From positions 4,493,001 through 4,557,000 of the forward strand of contig NZ_JAZHRU010000001.1 of the NCBI RefSeq assembly GCF_036924525.1: 64,000 nt of DNA, written 5' to 3'. Source of the stretch: Bradyrhizobium sp. AZCC 1719. GTDB taxonomy: Bacteria; Pseudomonadota; Alphaproteobacteria; Rhizobiales; Xanthobacteraceae. The position numbers and the translations under genes are program-made. Below are positions 1-7,724 of the stretch, piece by piece. The notes beneath the pieces were generated by a model. The model did no database searches. It saw nothing but the letters and a program-made list of their open reading frames with translations, and was not told the origin of the DNA. Within the stretch, counting starts at the first letter, position 1; every line of letters starts with the position of its first letter.

Positions 1-1236
1 GCCGCAAAGACCGTACAGAATCGTAATCCGCTGCTGGATGATCCGATCTTCCGCCGCTTCTTCGGGGTTCCGGGCATGCAGCCCGAGCAGATGCAGCGCT
101 CGCTGGGATCGGGCGTAATGGTCGACGCCTCGGGGCTCGTGGTCACCAACAACCACGTCATCGAGGGCGCCGATCAGGTCAAGATTTCGCTCGCCGACAA
201 GCGCGAGTTCGAGGCCGAGATCGTGCTGAAGGACAGCCGCACGGATCTGGCCGTGCTGCGCGTGAAGGACGGACGAGAGAAGTTTGCGACGCTGGACTTT
301 GCCAATTCCGATGAATTGCTGGTCGGCGACGTCGTGCTCGCGATCGGCAATCCCTTTGGCGTCGGTCAGACTGTGACCCATGGCATCGTCTCGGCGCTGG
401 CCCGCACCAAGGTCGGCGTCACCGATTATCAGTTCTTCATCCAGACCGATGCCGCGATCAATCCCGGCAATTCCGGCGGCGCGCTGGTCGATATGTCCGG
501 CAAGCTGGTCGGCATCAACACTGCGATCTTCTCGCGCTCAGGCGGCTCGCAGGGCATCGGCTTTGCGATCCCCACAAACATGGTGCGCGTGGTCGTGGCC
601 TCCGCCAAGAGCGGCGGCAAAGCCGTCAAGCGGCCATGGCTGGGTGCGAAACTGCAGGCGGTGACGCCTGAAATCGCCGAGACGCTGGGGCTGAAACTGC
701 CGAACGGCGCCCTGGTCGCCAATGTCGCACCAAACAGTCCGGCCGCGCGCGCCGGTCTGAAGCCGTCCGATCTGATCGTCGCCATCGAAGGGCAGCCGAT
801 CGACGAACCCAACGCGTTCGACTACCGCTTCGCCACAAGGCAACTCGGCGGCGCCGCGCAGATCGACGTGCAGCGTGGCGGAAAGACCGTCAAGGTCACG
901 GTGCCGCTGGAGACCGCGCCCGACACCAACCGCGATGAAATCGTGCTCACCGCGCGCTCGCCGTTCCAGGGCGCCAAGGTCGCCAACATTTCGCCGGCGG
1001 TTGCCGACGAGCTGCATCTGGATTCCCAGGCCGAGGGCGTCGTGGTGATCGATCTCGCCGATGGTGGTACTGCGGCAAGCGTCGGCTTCCAGAAAGGCGA
1101 CATCATCCTTGCGGTCAACAATCAGAAAATCGGCAAGACCAGCGACCTCGACAAGGCTTCGAAAACTTCATCCAGGCTCTGGCGCATCGTCGTGGTGCGC
1201 GGCGGCCAGCAGATCAACGTGACGCTCGGCGGATGA
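1..1236 (+). CDS. degP: Do-like periplasmic serine protease (DegP/HtrA), 5' end outside window
   Basis: The frame is open from base 1, so the N-terminus lies upstream; 411 residues are visible. The trypsin-like catalytic triad is present: His in NNHVIEG (codon at 154), Asp in RTDLAVLRV (codon at 244) and Ser in NPGNSGGALVD (codon at 472). Two PDZ-type regions follow. HtrA/Deg proteases degrade or refold damaged envelope proteins; the missing N-terminus should carry the export signal. The stop overlaps the rarA start by four bases, so the two are probably co-translated. Family assignment is secure; which Deg paralogue this is cannot be decided from a partial sequence. Confidence 0.94.
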   Translation, partial: AAKTVQNRNPLLDDPIFRRFFGVPGMQPEQMQRSLGSGVMVDASGLVVTNNHVIEGADQVKISLADKREFEAEIVLKDSRTDLAVLRVKDGREKFATLDFANSDELLVGDVVLAIGNPFGVGQTVTHGIVSALARTKVGVTDYQFFIQTDAAINPGNSGGALVDMSGKLVGINTAIFSRSGGSQGIGFAIPTNMVRVVVASAKSGGKAVKRPWLGAKLQAVTPEIAETLGLKLPNGALVANVAPNSPAARAGLKPSDLIVAIEGQPIDEPNAFDYRFATRQLGGAAQIDVQRGGKTVKVTVPLETAPDTNRDEIVLTARSPFQGAKVANISPAVADELHLDSQAEGVVVIDLADGGTAASVGFQKGDIILAVNNQKIGKTSDLDKASKTSSRLWRIVVVRGGQQINVTLGG

Positions 1237-2570
1237 GCCCGAAGAAACCCCGCGAGGCGACCAATCTCTTTGCCGCGGCAGGGATGGAGGAGGATGCGCC
1301 GCGCCCGCTTCCCGACCGGTTGCGCCCGCGCTCGCTCGCCGATGTCGTCGGACAGGATCACATTCTCGGTCCCGATGGCGCGCTGACGCGGATGCTGGAG
1401 ACGCGCACGCTGGGCTCGCTGGTGTTCTGGGGGCCGCCCGGAACCGGCAAGACCACGGTGGCGCGGCTGTTGGCGGATGCCACCGAACTGCATTTCGAGC
1501 AGATTTCGGCGGTGTTTTCCGGCGTCGCCGACTTGAAAAAGGTTTTCGACGCCGCGCGCGCCCGGCGCGAGATGGGCAAGGGCACGCTGTTGTTCGTCGA
1601 CGAGGTGCACCGCTTCAACCGCGCCCAGCAGGATTCGTTTCTGCCTGTCATGGAAGACGGCACCGTGGTGCTGGTCGGCGCCACCACGGAAAACCCGTCA
1701 TTCGAGCTCAACGCCGCGCTGCTGTCGCGCGCGCGCGTGCTGGTGTTTCATTCGCTCGATGCCGCCGCGATCGAAAAGCTCTTTGCCCATGCTGAGAACG
1801 TCGAGGGCCGAAAGCTGCCGCTCGATGCCGAGGCGCGCGCCGTGCTGGTGCGGATGGCCGACGGCGACGGCCGTGCCGCGCTGACATTGGTCGAAGAGGT
1901 CTGGCGCGCTGCGCGCAGGGACGAAATCTTCAATGCTCCGCAGTTGCAGGAGATCCTGCAGCGCCGTGCGCCGATCTACGACAAATCGGCCGATGGCCAT
2001 TACAACCTGATCTCGGCCCTGCATAAGTCGGTGCGCGGCTCCGATCCCGACGCGGCGTTGTACTACCTCGCGCGCATGCTGGACGCCGGCGAGGACCCGC
2101 TGTTTTTGGCGCGGCGCGTCGTCCGCATGGCGGTCGAGGACATCGGGCTTGCCGATCCGCAGGCGCTGGTGATCTGCAATGCCGCCAAGGATGCGTTCGA
2201 TTTTCTTGGATCTCCCGAGGGCGAGCTCGCGATCGCGCAGGCCGTGATCTACCTCGCCACCGCGCCGAAATCGAACGCAGCCTACAAGGCCTTCGGCGCG
2301 GCGACGCGCACGGCGAAGGAAGGCGGCTCGCTGCTGCCGCCAAAACATATTCTCAATTCGCCGACCAAATTGATGAAGTCGGAAGGCTATGGCTCCGGCT
2401 ACGAATACGATCACGACGCGCCCGACGCCTTCTCCGGGCAGGACTACTTTCCGGAAGCGCTGGGACGGCAGACCTTCTACGATCCGCCCGATCGCGGCTT
2501 CGAGCGCGAGATTCGCAAGCGGCTGGATTACTGGGCCAAGCTGCGTAAGGAACGGGACAAGCGCGAATGA
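1233..2570 (+). CDS. rarA: Replication-associated recombination protein A (RarA/MgsA), AAA+ ATPase
   Basis: The protein has 445 residues, normal for RarA. Walker A (GPPGTGKTT) is at about residues 67-75 and Walker B (LFVDEVHRFNR) at about 120-130, followed by sensor TTENPSFELN. The C-terminal half contains the family's conserved ALHKSVRGSDPDAALYYLARM region. RarA acts at stalled replication forks and the clamp-loader/SSB interface. The start ATG overlaps the protease stop (ATGA), and its own stop overlaps the next gene in the same way, giving a tightly coupled three-gene unit. Confidence 0.96.
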   Translation: MSPKKPREATNLFAAAGMEEDAPRPLPDRLRPRSLADVVGQDHILGPDGALTRMLETRTLGSLVFWGPPGTGKTTVARLLADATELHFEQISAVFSGVADLKKVFDAARARREMGKGTLLFVDEVHRFNRAQQDSFLPVMEDGTVVLVGATTENPSFELNAALLSRARVLVFHSLDAAAIEKLFAHAENVEGRKLPLDAEARAVLVRMADGDGRAALTLVEEVWRAARRDEIFNAPQLQEILQRRAPIYDKSADGHYNLISALHKSVRGSDPDAALYYLARMLDAGEDPLFLARRVVRMAVEDIGLADPQALVICNAAKDAFDFLGSPEGELAIAQAVIYLATAPKSNAAYKAFGAATRTAKEGGSLLPPKHILNSPTKLMKSEGYGSGYEYDHDAPDAFSGQDYFPEALGRQTFYDPPDRGFEREIRKRLDYWAKLRKERDKRE

Positions 2571-3280
2571 ACGGTTTCGAGAATTATCTGAGGCAGGCTA
2601 TTCGGGCCGTCGCATGTGTGGTGATGCTGGCGTCGCCGCTTGCCGCCGCGGCTGACAGCGTCGAGGTGGCGCCGGGCGTGCAGGTGACGAAGCGAAGCTA
2701 TACAGCGCCGACCAACGAGCAGCCGTTCTTCGGATTTGCGGTCAAGAATTCGGACGAGAAGGCCGCGGACGAGAAATTCGTAAGCGCCATCGTCGGGGCG
2801 ACAGGCTCTCGCGAAAAAGCCTTTGATGAAATAACCCTGCGTGGTTGGAGGGCCGTAAATACCGGCAAGATACGTGAGGCCGCGCTGCGGTTTAACCAGG
2901 CGTTTCTCATTTCACCGGAGCAGAGCGCCGTCTATCACGGCCTCGCGGTGGTCGCGCAATTTCGCTTCAATGATCTCGATGCCGCCGATGAGCTGTTCAG
3001 GATCGCGCTCAAACAGCCCAATCCGGTGAAGGCGCTCAGGGCCGACTATGGCCGCATGTTGCTGATCGCGAAGCGCCCGCGCGATGCGCAGCCCGTGCTG
3101 GAGCAGGCGGTCAAGGATGCGCCGGATTTCGGCGACGCCTGGACCAATCTCGCCATCGCCCGCTTCCAGAACGGCGACGCGGCCGCCTGCGCAGCGGTGG
3201 AGGAAGCCGCCAAGAAGCGTCCGTCCAACAATTCGGGGGCCGACCTGACCGCGGTGAGAAACGCCGCGCAGTGTAAATAG
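2567..3280 (+). CDS. Exported tetratricopeptide-repeat protein
   Basis: The 237-residue product has a hydrophobic N-terminal segment ending in LAAAADS near residue 25, consistent with a Sec signal peptide. Residues about 80-230 are helical repeats of TPR type (AALRFNQAFLISPEQSAVYHG, then DAADELFRIALKQPN, then ALRADYGRMLLIAKRPRDA). TPR proteins are scaffolds; no enzymatic motif is visible. Its start overlaps the rarA stop by four bases. An envelope role alongside the protease is possible but is inference. Confidence 0.82.
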   Translation: MNGFENYLRQAIRAVACVVMLASPLAAAADSVEVAPGVQVTKRSYTAPTNEQPFFGFAVKNSDEKAADEKFVSAIVGATGSREKAFDEITLRGWRAVNTGKIREAALRFNQAFLISPEQSAVYHGLAVVAQFRFNDLDAADELFRIALKQPNPVKALRADYGRMLLIAKRPRDAQPVLEQAVKDAPDFGDAWTNLAIARFQNGDAAACAAVEEAAKKRPSNNSGADLTAVRNAAQCK

Positions 3281-3296
3281 CTCGAGCGACGTAGCC

Positions 3297-3397
3297 CCTC
3301 ATGGTGAGGAGCGCGAAGCGCGTCTCGAACCATGAGGCCCCGTCTGTGGCCTACATCCTTCGAGACGCCCGCTCTGCGGGCTCCTCAGGATGAGGGG
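3297..3397. repeat. Palindromic intergenic repeat, CCTCATGGTGAGGAG family
   Basis: Two adjacent imperfect hairpins: the first runs from CCTCATGGTGAGGAG to CTCGAACCATGAGG, the second from CATCCTTCGAGACGC to GCTCCTCAGGATGAGG. The repeat sits between two convergent transcription units, as REP-like repeats usually do. It has no coding potential of its own. Confidence 0.75.
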
Positions 3398-3412
3398 TTG
3401 GGATCTTCCGCG

Positions 3413-3700
3413 TCAGCCCGACCTAACTTCGTAGACTCGAATGCTCGAAATGAAGGGGTTGCCTTGCGCGATCTTCTCGGCGTCGTCGAGCGTTGCCGCG
3501 TTGACGATTGTGAAGCCGGTGATGGAGTCGGGTCCGAGCGGAAGGTCCTTCGTTCCGCCTTTCGAGATTTCGCGACCATTGCCGAAACCGCCCATGTCCA
3601 CGGTATGCGGCTTGGTTGCCTCGAACCATTTGCCCCAGGCAGCCATGATTTCCGGAGTGGGCTTTTCAAATCCGTAATGCAACAGAACGAACTTCTTCAT
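3413..3700 (-). CDS. YciI/DGPF-type small protein
   Basis: The 95-residue protein begins MKKFVLLHYGF and has the alternating strand/helix pattern of the dimeric alpha-beta barrel YciI/DGPF family (ATLDDAEKIAQGNPF then SIRVYEV). No catalytic function is established for most members. Its start overlaps the stop of the TfoX-like gene by four bases, making it the last gene of the HxlR operon. Bradyrhizobia carry many such proteins, often beside regulators. Confidence 0.8.
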   Translation of the reverse strand: MKKFVLLHYGFEKPTPEIMAAWGKWFEATKPHTVDMGGFGNGREISKGGTKDLPLGPDSITGFTIVNAATLDDAEKIAQGNPFISSIRVYEVRSG

Positions 3701-4092
3701 GCTCGGCTCCTTTTCACAGATCGGGGCAATTGCTTTTTCTTTGGAGACGTCGCCTTCGGCGCGATTGCCTCGGCATAGTGCAGCGAAAGATCGATCCAGA
3801 ATGCGCGCTTGTCCGCGTCGGCCAGTAGCTCCTCGGGCAACCGAACATATTCGCGCATCGGCCGGCCCTTCATGGGCTCGAAGATCCGTTCGCCGAATTC
3901 GGTGGTGAAACGGGCGCGATCTTTCGCCGAGAGCCGCATGACGAAATCGTTCTGGTGCAGCCCGATAAATAGATTTCCGTTGGCAAAGGCCGCTGGATAG
4001 CCGAACATCTTGCGGCGGGAGATATTTGCGCCTGACGGAACCGACTTGTCGAACAGGTCGATCAGCGACTGCGGTGATTTCGTCCAGGCCAC
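3697..4092 (-). CDS. TfoX N-terminal domain protein
   Basis: I chose the GTG at 4092 because GGAGG lies just upstream; this gives 131 residues beginning VAWTKSPQSLIDLFDK. The frame stays open to 4287, but that extra part lies inside the HxlR gene and is low-complexity. The core MFGYPAAFANGNLFIGLHQNDFVMRL region (split here over residues about 30-55) is typical of the TfoX/Sxy N-terminal domain. In this family the stand-alone domain has no proven role in rhizobia. A 3' tail rich in Lys/Arg follows. It lies 11 bases after the HxlR stop and overlaps the YciI gene. Confidence 0.82.
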   Translation of the reverse strand: MAWTKSPQSLIDLFDKSVPSGANISRRKMFGYPAAFANGNLFIGLHQNDFVMRLSAKDRARFTTEFGERIFEPMKGRPMREYVRLPEELLADADKRAFWIDLSLHYAEAIAPKATSPKKKQLPRSVKRSRA

Positions 4093-4103
4093 CAGCCCCT
4101 CCG

Positions 4104-4784
4104 TCAGTTTGCAGCGGGCGCTATGCGCCGGCGTTCCGCAAGGTCGAACAGAAGGGGAAGCTTGCGGACGAGCGCCATCGAGCCGCTCACGCTGGCGCGC
4201 TTCGCATCGATCGCGTCCTGAAGGGACAGGCTCGTCCCGACAATCTGGAGCACCGCGTCGAACGGGGCTTCCAGCGTCCCCTTGCAATTGGTGATGCCCC
4301 TCTCAATAGCCGTCCCGAAGCCGCCGCCCGCGACGGTGAAGCCTGCCGATTTCTTGCCATGGGTGACCGTAAGGCCGATCCTGATTTCCGGCACGGGTGC
4401 CCGCCTTGCAATGGCGTCGAGGCCAAGCAGCACCCAATCCGGCTCGAACGTGTCGCCCGGCACCGGTGGGAACAGGAAGCGGCCGCCCCAGCGGATCAAT
4501 TCCCGGATCGCGGGCTGAACTTCCCGGCCGATCTCGGTCAATTCGTATACCTGCGCATTGGCCGGTGGCGGCAAGGCGGTCCGCCGTACGACGTTGCACT
4601 CGATCAGGGCGGTGAGGCGCGTTGTCAGCAAGGTGGGGCTCATGCCGTCAAGATGATCCAGGAGATCGCCAAATCGCTTCGGCCCAAGAAGAAGCTCGCG
4701 GATGATCAGCAGAGTCCAACGCTCGCCGATGATCTCCGCCGCGCGGGCGAGTGCGCAGAATTGCGGATAGTGAAGATTGCTCAT
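4104..4784 (-). CDS. HxlR-family transcriptional regulator with C-terminal extension
   Basis: The protein has 226 residues. Residues 1-100 are the winged-helix HxlR domain: C10 at the N-terminus, GERWTLLIIRELLLGPKRFGDLL, then GMSPTLLTTRLTALIECNVV. The remaining 120 residues resemble the SCP2/ligand-binding-like extension found on longer HxlR proteins. Many HxlR proteins sense reactive electrophiles or oxidants through an N-terminal cysteine, and C10 is at the expected place. It overlaps the upstream membrane-protein gene by four bases. It probably regulates its own operon through the palindrome at 5258-5284. Confidence 0.88.
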   Translation of the reverse strand: MSNLHYPQFCALARAAEIIGERWTLLIIRELLLGPKRFGDLLDHLDGMSPTLLTTRLTALIECNVVRRTALPPPANAQVYELTEIGREVQPAIRELIRWGGRFLFPPVPGDTFEPDWVLLGLDAIARRAPVPEIRIGLTVTHGKKSAGFTVAGGGFGTAIERGITNCKGTLEAPFDAVLQIVGTSLSLQDAIDAKRASVSGSMALVRKLPLLFDLAERRRIAPAAN

Positions 4785-5242
4785 GCCGTCGAGGTTGTTT
4801 CCTCCGCATCATGTCGGTAGGCGAGGGCGATCAACGGCCCCACGACTGCGAATTGCAGGATCGTGAACGCGGTTTCGAGCAGCACGTAATCCGGCACGGA
4901 AATCATCACATGCTTGGCTGCCACCGCCAGCGTGGTGAACGACCACGACAGCAGGCCAGCGCCAAGTCCGTACAGGAGCCCGTCCTTCAGAAACGAGCCG
5001 CTACGTTGTGGGAATACGCGCGGGAACAACCACGAGAATATCGCGCCCTGGATGATCATCGAACCCAGTCCGAACGCGATCACCGGCTCGTCGCGATAGA
5101 TCTGGAGCGCGTGGTACTTCTGCTCGAACAGGACAAGGTGCCAGAGATAGGCGATCGGAAACGAGGGAAGCAGGTAGGCGGCAAAGCCAAGCCAAAAGCC
5201 GCGGGCGCCGGTTGGACGGGCGACGTAAGATGCAGTCGGCAT
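4781..5242 (-). CDS. Small integral membrane protein, first gene of HxlR operon
   Basis: The start is the ATG at 5242 (MPTASYVARPTG), preceded by GGAG; an upstream in-frame extension to 5449 would cross the palindrome and is unlikely. The 153-residue product has about four hydrophobic segments (FWLGFAAYLLPSFPIAYLW, PVIAFGLGSMIIQGAIFSWLF, GLLYGLGAGLLSWSFTTLAVA, ETAFTILQFAVVGPLIALAY). I cannot assign a function; it resembles small uncharacterised membrane families. Linkage to HxlR suggests a stress-responsive membrane protein. Confidence 0.78.
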   Translation of the reverse strand: MPTASYVARPTGARGFWLGFAAYLLPSFPIAYLWHLVLFEQKYHALQIYRDEPVIAFGLGSMIIQGAIFSWLFPRVFPQRSGSFLKDGLLYGLGAGLLSWSFTTLAVAAKHVMISVPDYVLLETAFTILQFAVVGPLIALAYRHDAEETTSTA

Positions 5243-5257
5243 CGGAAAGAACTCCAG

Positions 5258-5284
5258 CGTACTACATTTTTTATAGTACGTAGT
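5258..5284 (-). promoter_or_regulatory. Candidate HxlR operator palindrome
   Basis: CGTACTA at 5258-5264 and TAGTACG at 5274-5280 form perfect 7-base arms around an AT-rich 9-base centre. ACTAC (5261-5265) and GTAGT (5280-5284) give an overlapping second symmetry. It lies 16 bases upstream of the first start codon of the HxlR operon. HxlR-family regulators such as YodB bind TACTA-type palindromes with AT-rich centres, so autoregulation is the simplest reading. That is inference, not proof. Confidence 0.6.
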
Positions 5285-5331
5285 CCAAAATCTGGAGTCA
5301 AGCATTTCCGAGGATCGACTCGCACCGCGGG

Positions 5332-6276
5332 CTATTTCCCTGTCGTGACGAAATCCAGGATCTGATCGGTCAGGCGCGTGTCGGCAGTGTTGATCGAATA
5401 CACCTCCGACATGTGACTGTGCTGCGGCAACAGGATAGCGCGTGCGCATCCGCTGGCTCGTTTGCAGGTGGCCCGCTTCCCGAGATCGAGCTGCGCCACG
5501 AACCCTTCCGGATCCAGTTCGGCGGCAACCATCATCAGCGGAATGTCGGTCGTTGCCAGACCTCTCGATGAGGATCGTTCGGCATAGCGCGCGGCATCGT
5601 CACCAAAATAGGCCCGCTGGGTATCGGCGAGCGGCATTGCGGTCAGGTCATAAATGCCCGAGATCATGATCGCCCCCGCGAGGCTGCCGCCTTTGATCTT
5701 GTGAAGTTCGGGATGCGAGACATAGGTCGCGACGTGAACCGCGCCTGCGGAGTGCCCCATCAGATAGATGCGCGTGGGATTGCCGCCGCGCTCGCCAATC
5801 GTGTCGGTGACCCAATTGACCGCGGTGGCGAGGTCCTCGGCGCCCGCCGGCCAGGGTGACAGTGGCGCGAGGCGATAGGTGACGTTGACGCCGATAAAGC
5901 CGTTCCTTGCCGCCCACAGCATGACGTTGTCGTAGAAGGGGCTGGTCGGTGTTCTCCGCTTGTTGCCGCCGACGAAGGCGCCGCCATGGACAAAGATCAG
6001 TACCGGCCGGGCTGACGCCGCTGTTTCCGGCAGAAAGATATCGAGCAGATTGCGATCGGCCGGACCGTATTTGACGTCCCGCTCGACCTTGACGCCTTGA
6101 TACGGCTCTTTTTCCTGCAGCGGCGCGTAGAGTTCTGCGGTCTTCGGCGGATCGATGACGCGGCCGAGTTCCAACAGTGTCCGCGCGATATGCTCCGGCA
6201 TCGGGCTCCGCTGCGCTTCGGCCGCGTTCGCCAACATTGCGGCCACAACGACCAAAGCCATTCTTGATAGGGCCAT
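5332..6276 (-). CDS. Exported alpha/beta hydrolase, carboxylesterase-like
   Basis: The 314-residue protein starts with a Sec-type signal (MALSRMALVVVAAMLANAAEAQ). It carries the HGGAF oxyanion-hole motif of the hormone-sensitive-lipase/BD-FAE group, the nucleophile elbow GHSAG, an acidic residue in AAELDPEG and a histidine in PQHSHMSEVY. Family members hydrolyse carboxylic esters; the substrate is not predictable. It points the same way as the HxlR operon but lies upstream of the palindrome, so it is probably a separate unit. Confidence 0.88.
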   Translation of the reverse strand: MALSRMALVVVAAMLANAAEAQRSPMPEHIARTLLELGRVIDPPKTAELYAPLQEKEPYQGVKVERDVKYGPADRNLLDIFLPETAASARPVLIFVHGGAFVGGNKRRTPTSPFYDNVMLWAARNGFIGVNVTYRLAPLSPWPAGAEDLATAVNWVTDTIGERGGNPTRIYLMGHSAGAVHVATYVSHPELHKIKGGSLAGAIMISGIYDLTAMPLADTQRAYFGDDAARYAERSSSRGLATTDIPLMMVAAELDPEGFVAQLDLGKRATCKRASGCARAILLPQHSHMSEVYSINTADTRLTDQILDFVTTGK

Positions 6277-6405
6277 CCCGGCTTCCCACGCATCGTCGAA
6301 ATTGGCCTAGTTTGGCCGATCCGGCGCTGGATTGGCACCGAATTCACCGTGACGATTCGCTGCATTTGCGCTAGGCAACGAGCTACCCCTTGGAGCCGAA
6401 CCCAG

Positions 6406-7608
6406 ATGAGCCGCCGCGACCGAAAACCGCTAGCCAAGTCGCGCACGCCAGGCGACCGTCCAAAGGGAGCCACGCCCTTCCGCAGCAAGAAGCCTGGCGA
6501 CCGGCCGCAGGGCAACCGTACCGGCGGCAAGCCTGCGCGGCTTGCCGAGCCGCGCCGGGAGAAGCCGGCATTCGTGGTGGCGGAGCCCGAAAAGACCAAG
6601 GCCGAAGCTCCGCTACCGACCAAGGTTCAGACCGTCGTCGTCACCGCGGACGAAAACAACATGCGCGTCGACCGCTTCCTCGAGGCGCGCTTTCCCGGCC
6701 TCTCGTTCTCCCACATCCAGCGCATCGTCCGGAAGGGCGAGTTGCGCGTCGACGGCAAGCGCGCCGACAGCAAGGACCGGCTGGAAGAAGGCCAGAGTGT
6801 TCGCATTCCGCCGCTGCGGCTCGATGCGCCGAAGGGCGCAGGTCCGCTCTCCGAAGCCGCGACCAAGACGCTGCAGGCGCTGAAGGAGATGACGCTGTTC
6901 GAGGACGCCGACGTCCTCGTGTTGAACAAGCCGGCGGGGCTGGCGGTGCAGGGCGGCTCCGGCATCACGCGCAATGTCGACCAGATGCTGGAAGTGATGC
7001 GCGACGCCAAGGGGCAGAAGCCGCGGCTGGTGCATCGGCTCGACAGGGAAACGTCGGGCTGTCTGCTGGTCGCCAAGACGCGCTTCGCCGCCACCGCCCT
7101 GACGGGGTCGTTCCGCCACCGCTCCGCGCGCAAGATTTACTGGGCGCTGGTGGCGGGCGTGCCGAAGCCGAAGCAGGGCCGCATCTCGACCTATCTCGCC
7201 AAGGAGGAGAGCGAGGAGGACAGCATCATGCGGGTCGCGAAACATGGCGACGAGGGCGCCAGCCACGCGGTGACGTATTACGCCGTGGTCGAGACCTCGG
7301 CGCAGAAGCTCGCCTGGGTGTCGCTGAAGCCGGTCACCGGGCGAACCCACCAGTTGCGCGCCCACATGGCGCATATCGACCACGCCATCGTCGGAGATCC
7401 CAAATATTTCAACAAGGAGAACTGGGATCTGCCGGGCGGCCTGCAGAACCGCCTGCATCTGCTGGCGCGGCGGCTCGTGATCCCGCACCCGCGCGGCGGC
7501 GTGATCGATGTCAGCGCGCCACTGCCGCCGCACATGCTGCAATCCTGGAATCTGCTCGGGCTGGAGCATGATCGGTTCGATCCGATCGAGAACGCGCCGG
7601 AGGAGTAG
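6406..7608 (+). CDS. rluC: Ribosomal large-subunit pseudouridine synthase, RluC/RluD family
   Basis: The ATG at 6406 with GGAG about ten bases upstream gives 400 residues; the frame is open further up but those residues are unlike the family. Residues 1-75 form a basic, disordered tail rich in Arg, Lys and Pro. An S4 RNA-binding domain covers about 85-140 (MRVDRFLEARFPGLSFSHIQR). The catalytic domain holds HRLDRETSG with the catalytic Asp at residue 213. RluC makes three pseudouridines in 23S rRNA; the exact sites for this copy are inferred. Confidence 0.92.
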   Translation: MSRRDRKPLAKSRTPGDRPKGATPFRSKKPGDRPQGNRTGGKPARLAEPRREKPAFVVAEPEKTKAEAPLPTKVQTVVVTADENNMRVDRFLEARFPGLSFSHIQRIVRKGELRVDGKRADSKDRLEEGQSVRIPPLRLDAPKGAGPLSEAATKTLQALKEMTLFEDADVLVLNKPAGLAVQGGSGITRNVDQMLEVMRDAKGQKPRLVHRLDRETSGCLLVAKTRFAATALTGSFRHRSARKIYWALVAGVPKPKQGRISTYLAKEESEEDSIMRVAKHGDEGASHAVTYYAVVETSAQKLAWVSLKPVTGRTHQLRAHMAHIDHAIVGDPKYFNKENWDLPGGLQNRLHLLARRLVIPHPRGGVIDVSAPLPPHMLQSWNLLGLEHDRFDPIENAPEE

Positions 7609-7724
7609 CAGGTACGCAACGCACTGGCCGGCGCAATAACTGTCAAACGCAAAAACACGGCGATTTGATATTGTGCGATCCGGACGGTCCTGACATCAGG
7701 CCGTCAGGTGCAGGGGGATCGTGC

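Noticed and set aside
3332..3778. 148-residue plus-strand frame over the palindromic repeat
   Set aside because: Spans the repeat and is antisense to the YciI-like gene; no motif.
6390..7571. 393-residue plus-strand frame overlapping rluC
   Set aside because: Shadow frame: low-complexity Arg/Ala/Gly composition, no family motifs, while the rluC frame has an S4 domain and catalytic aspartate.
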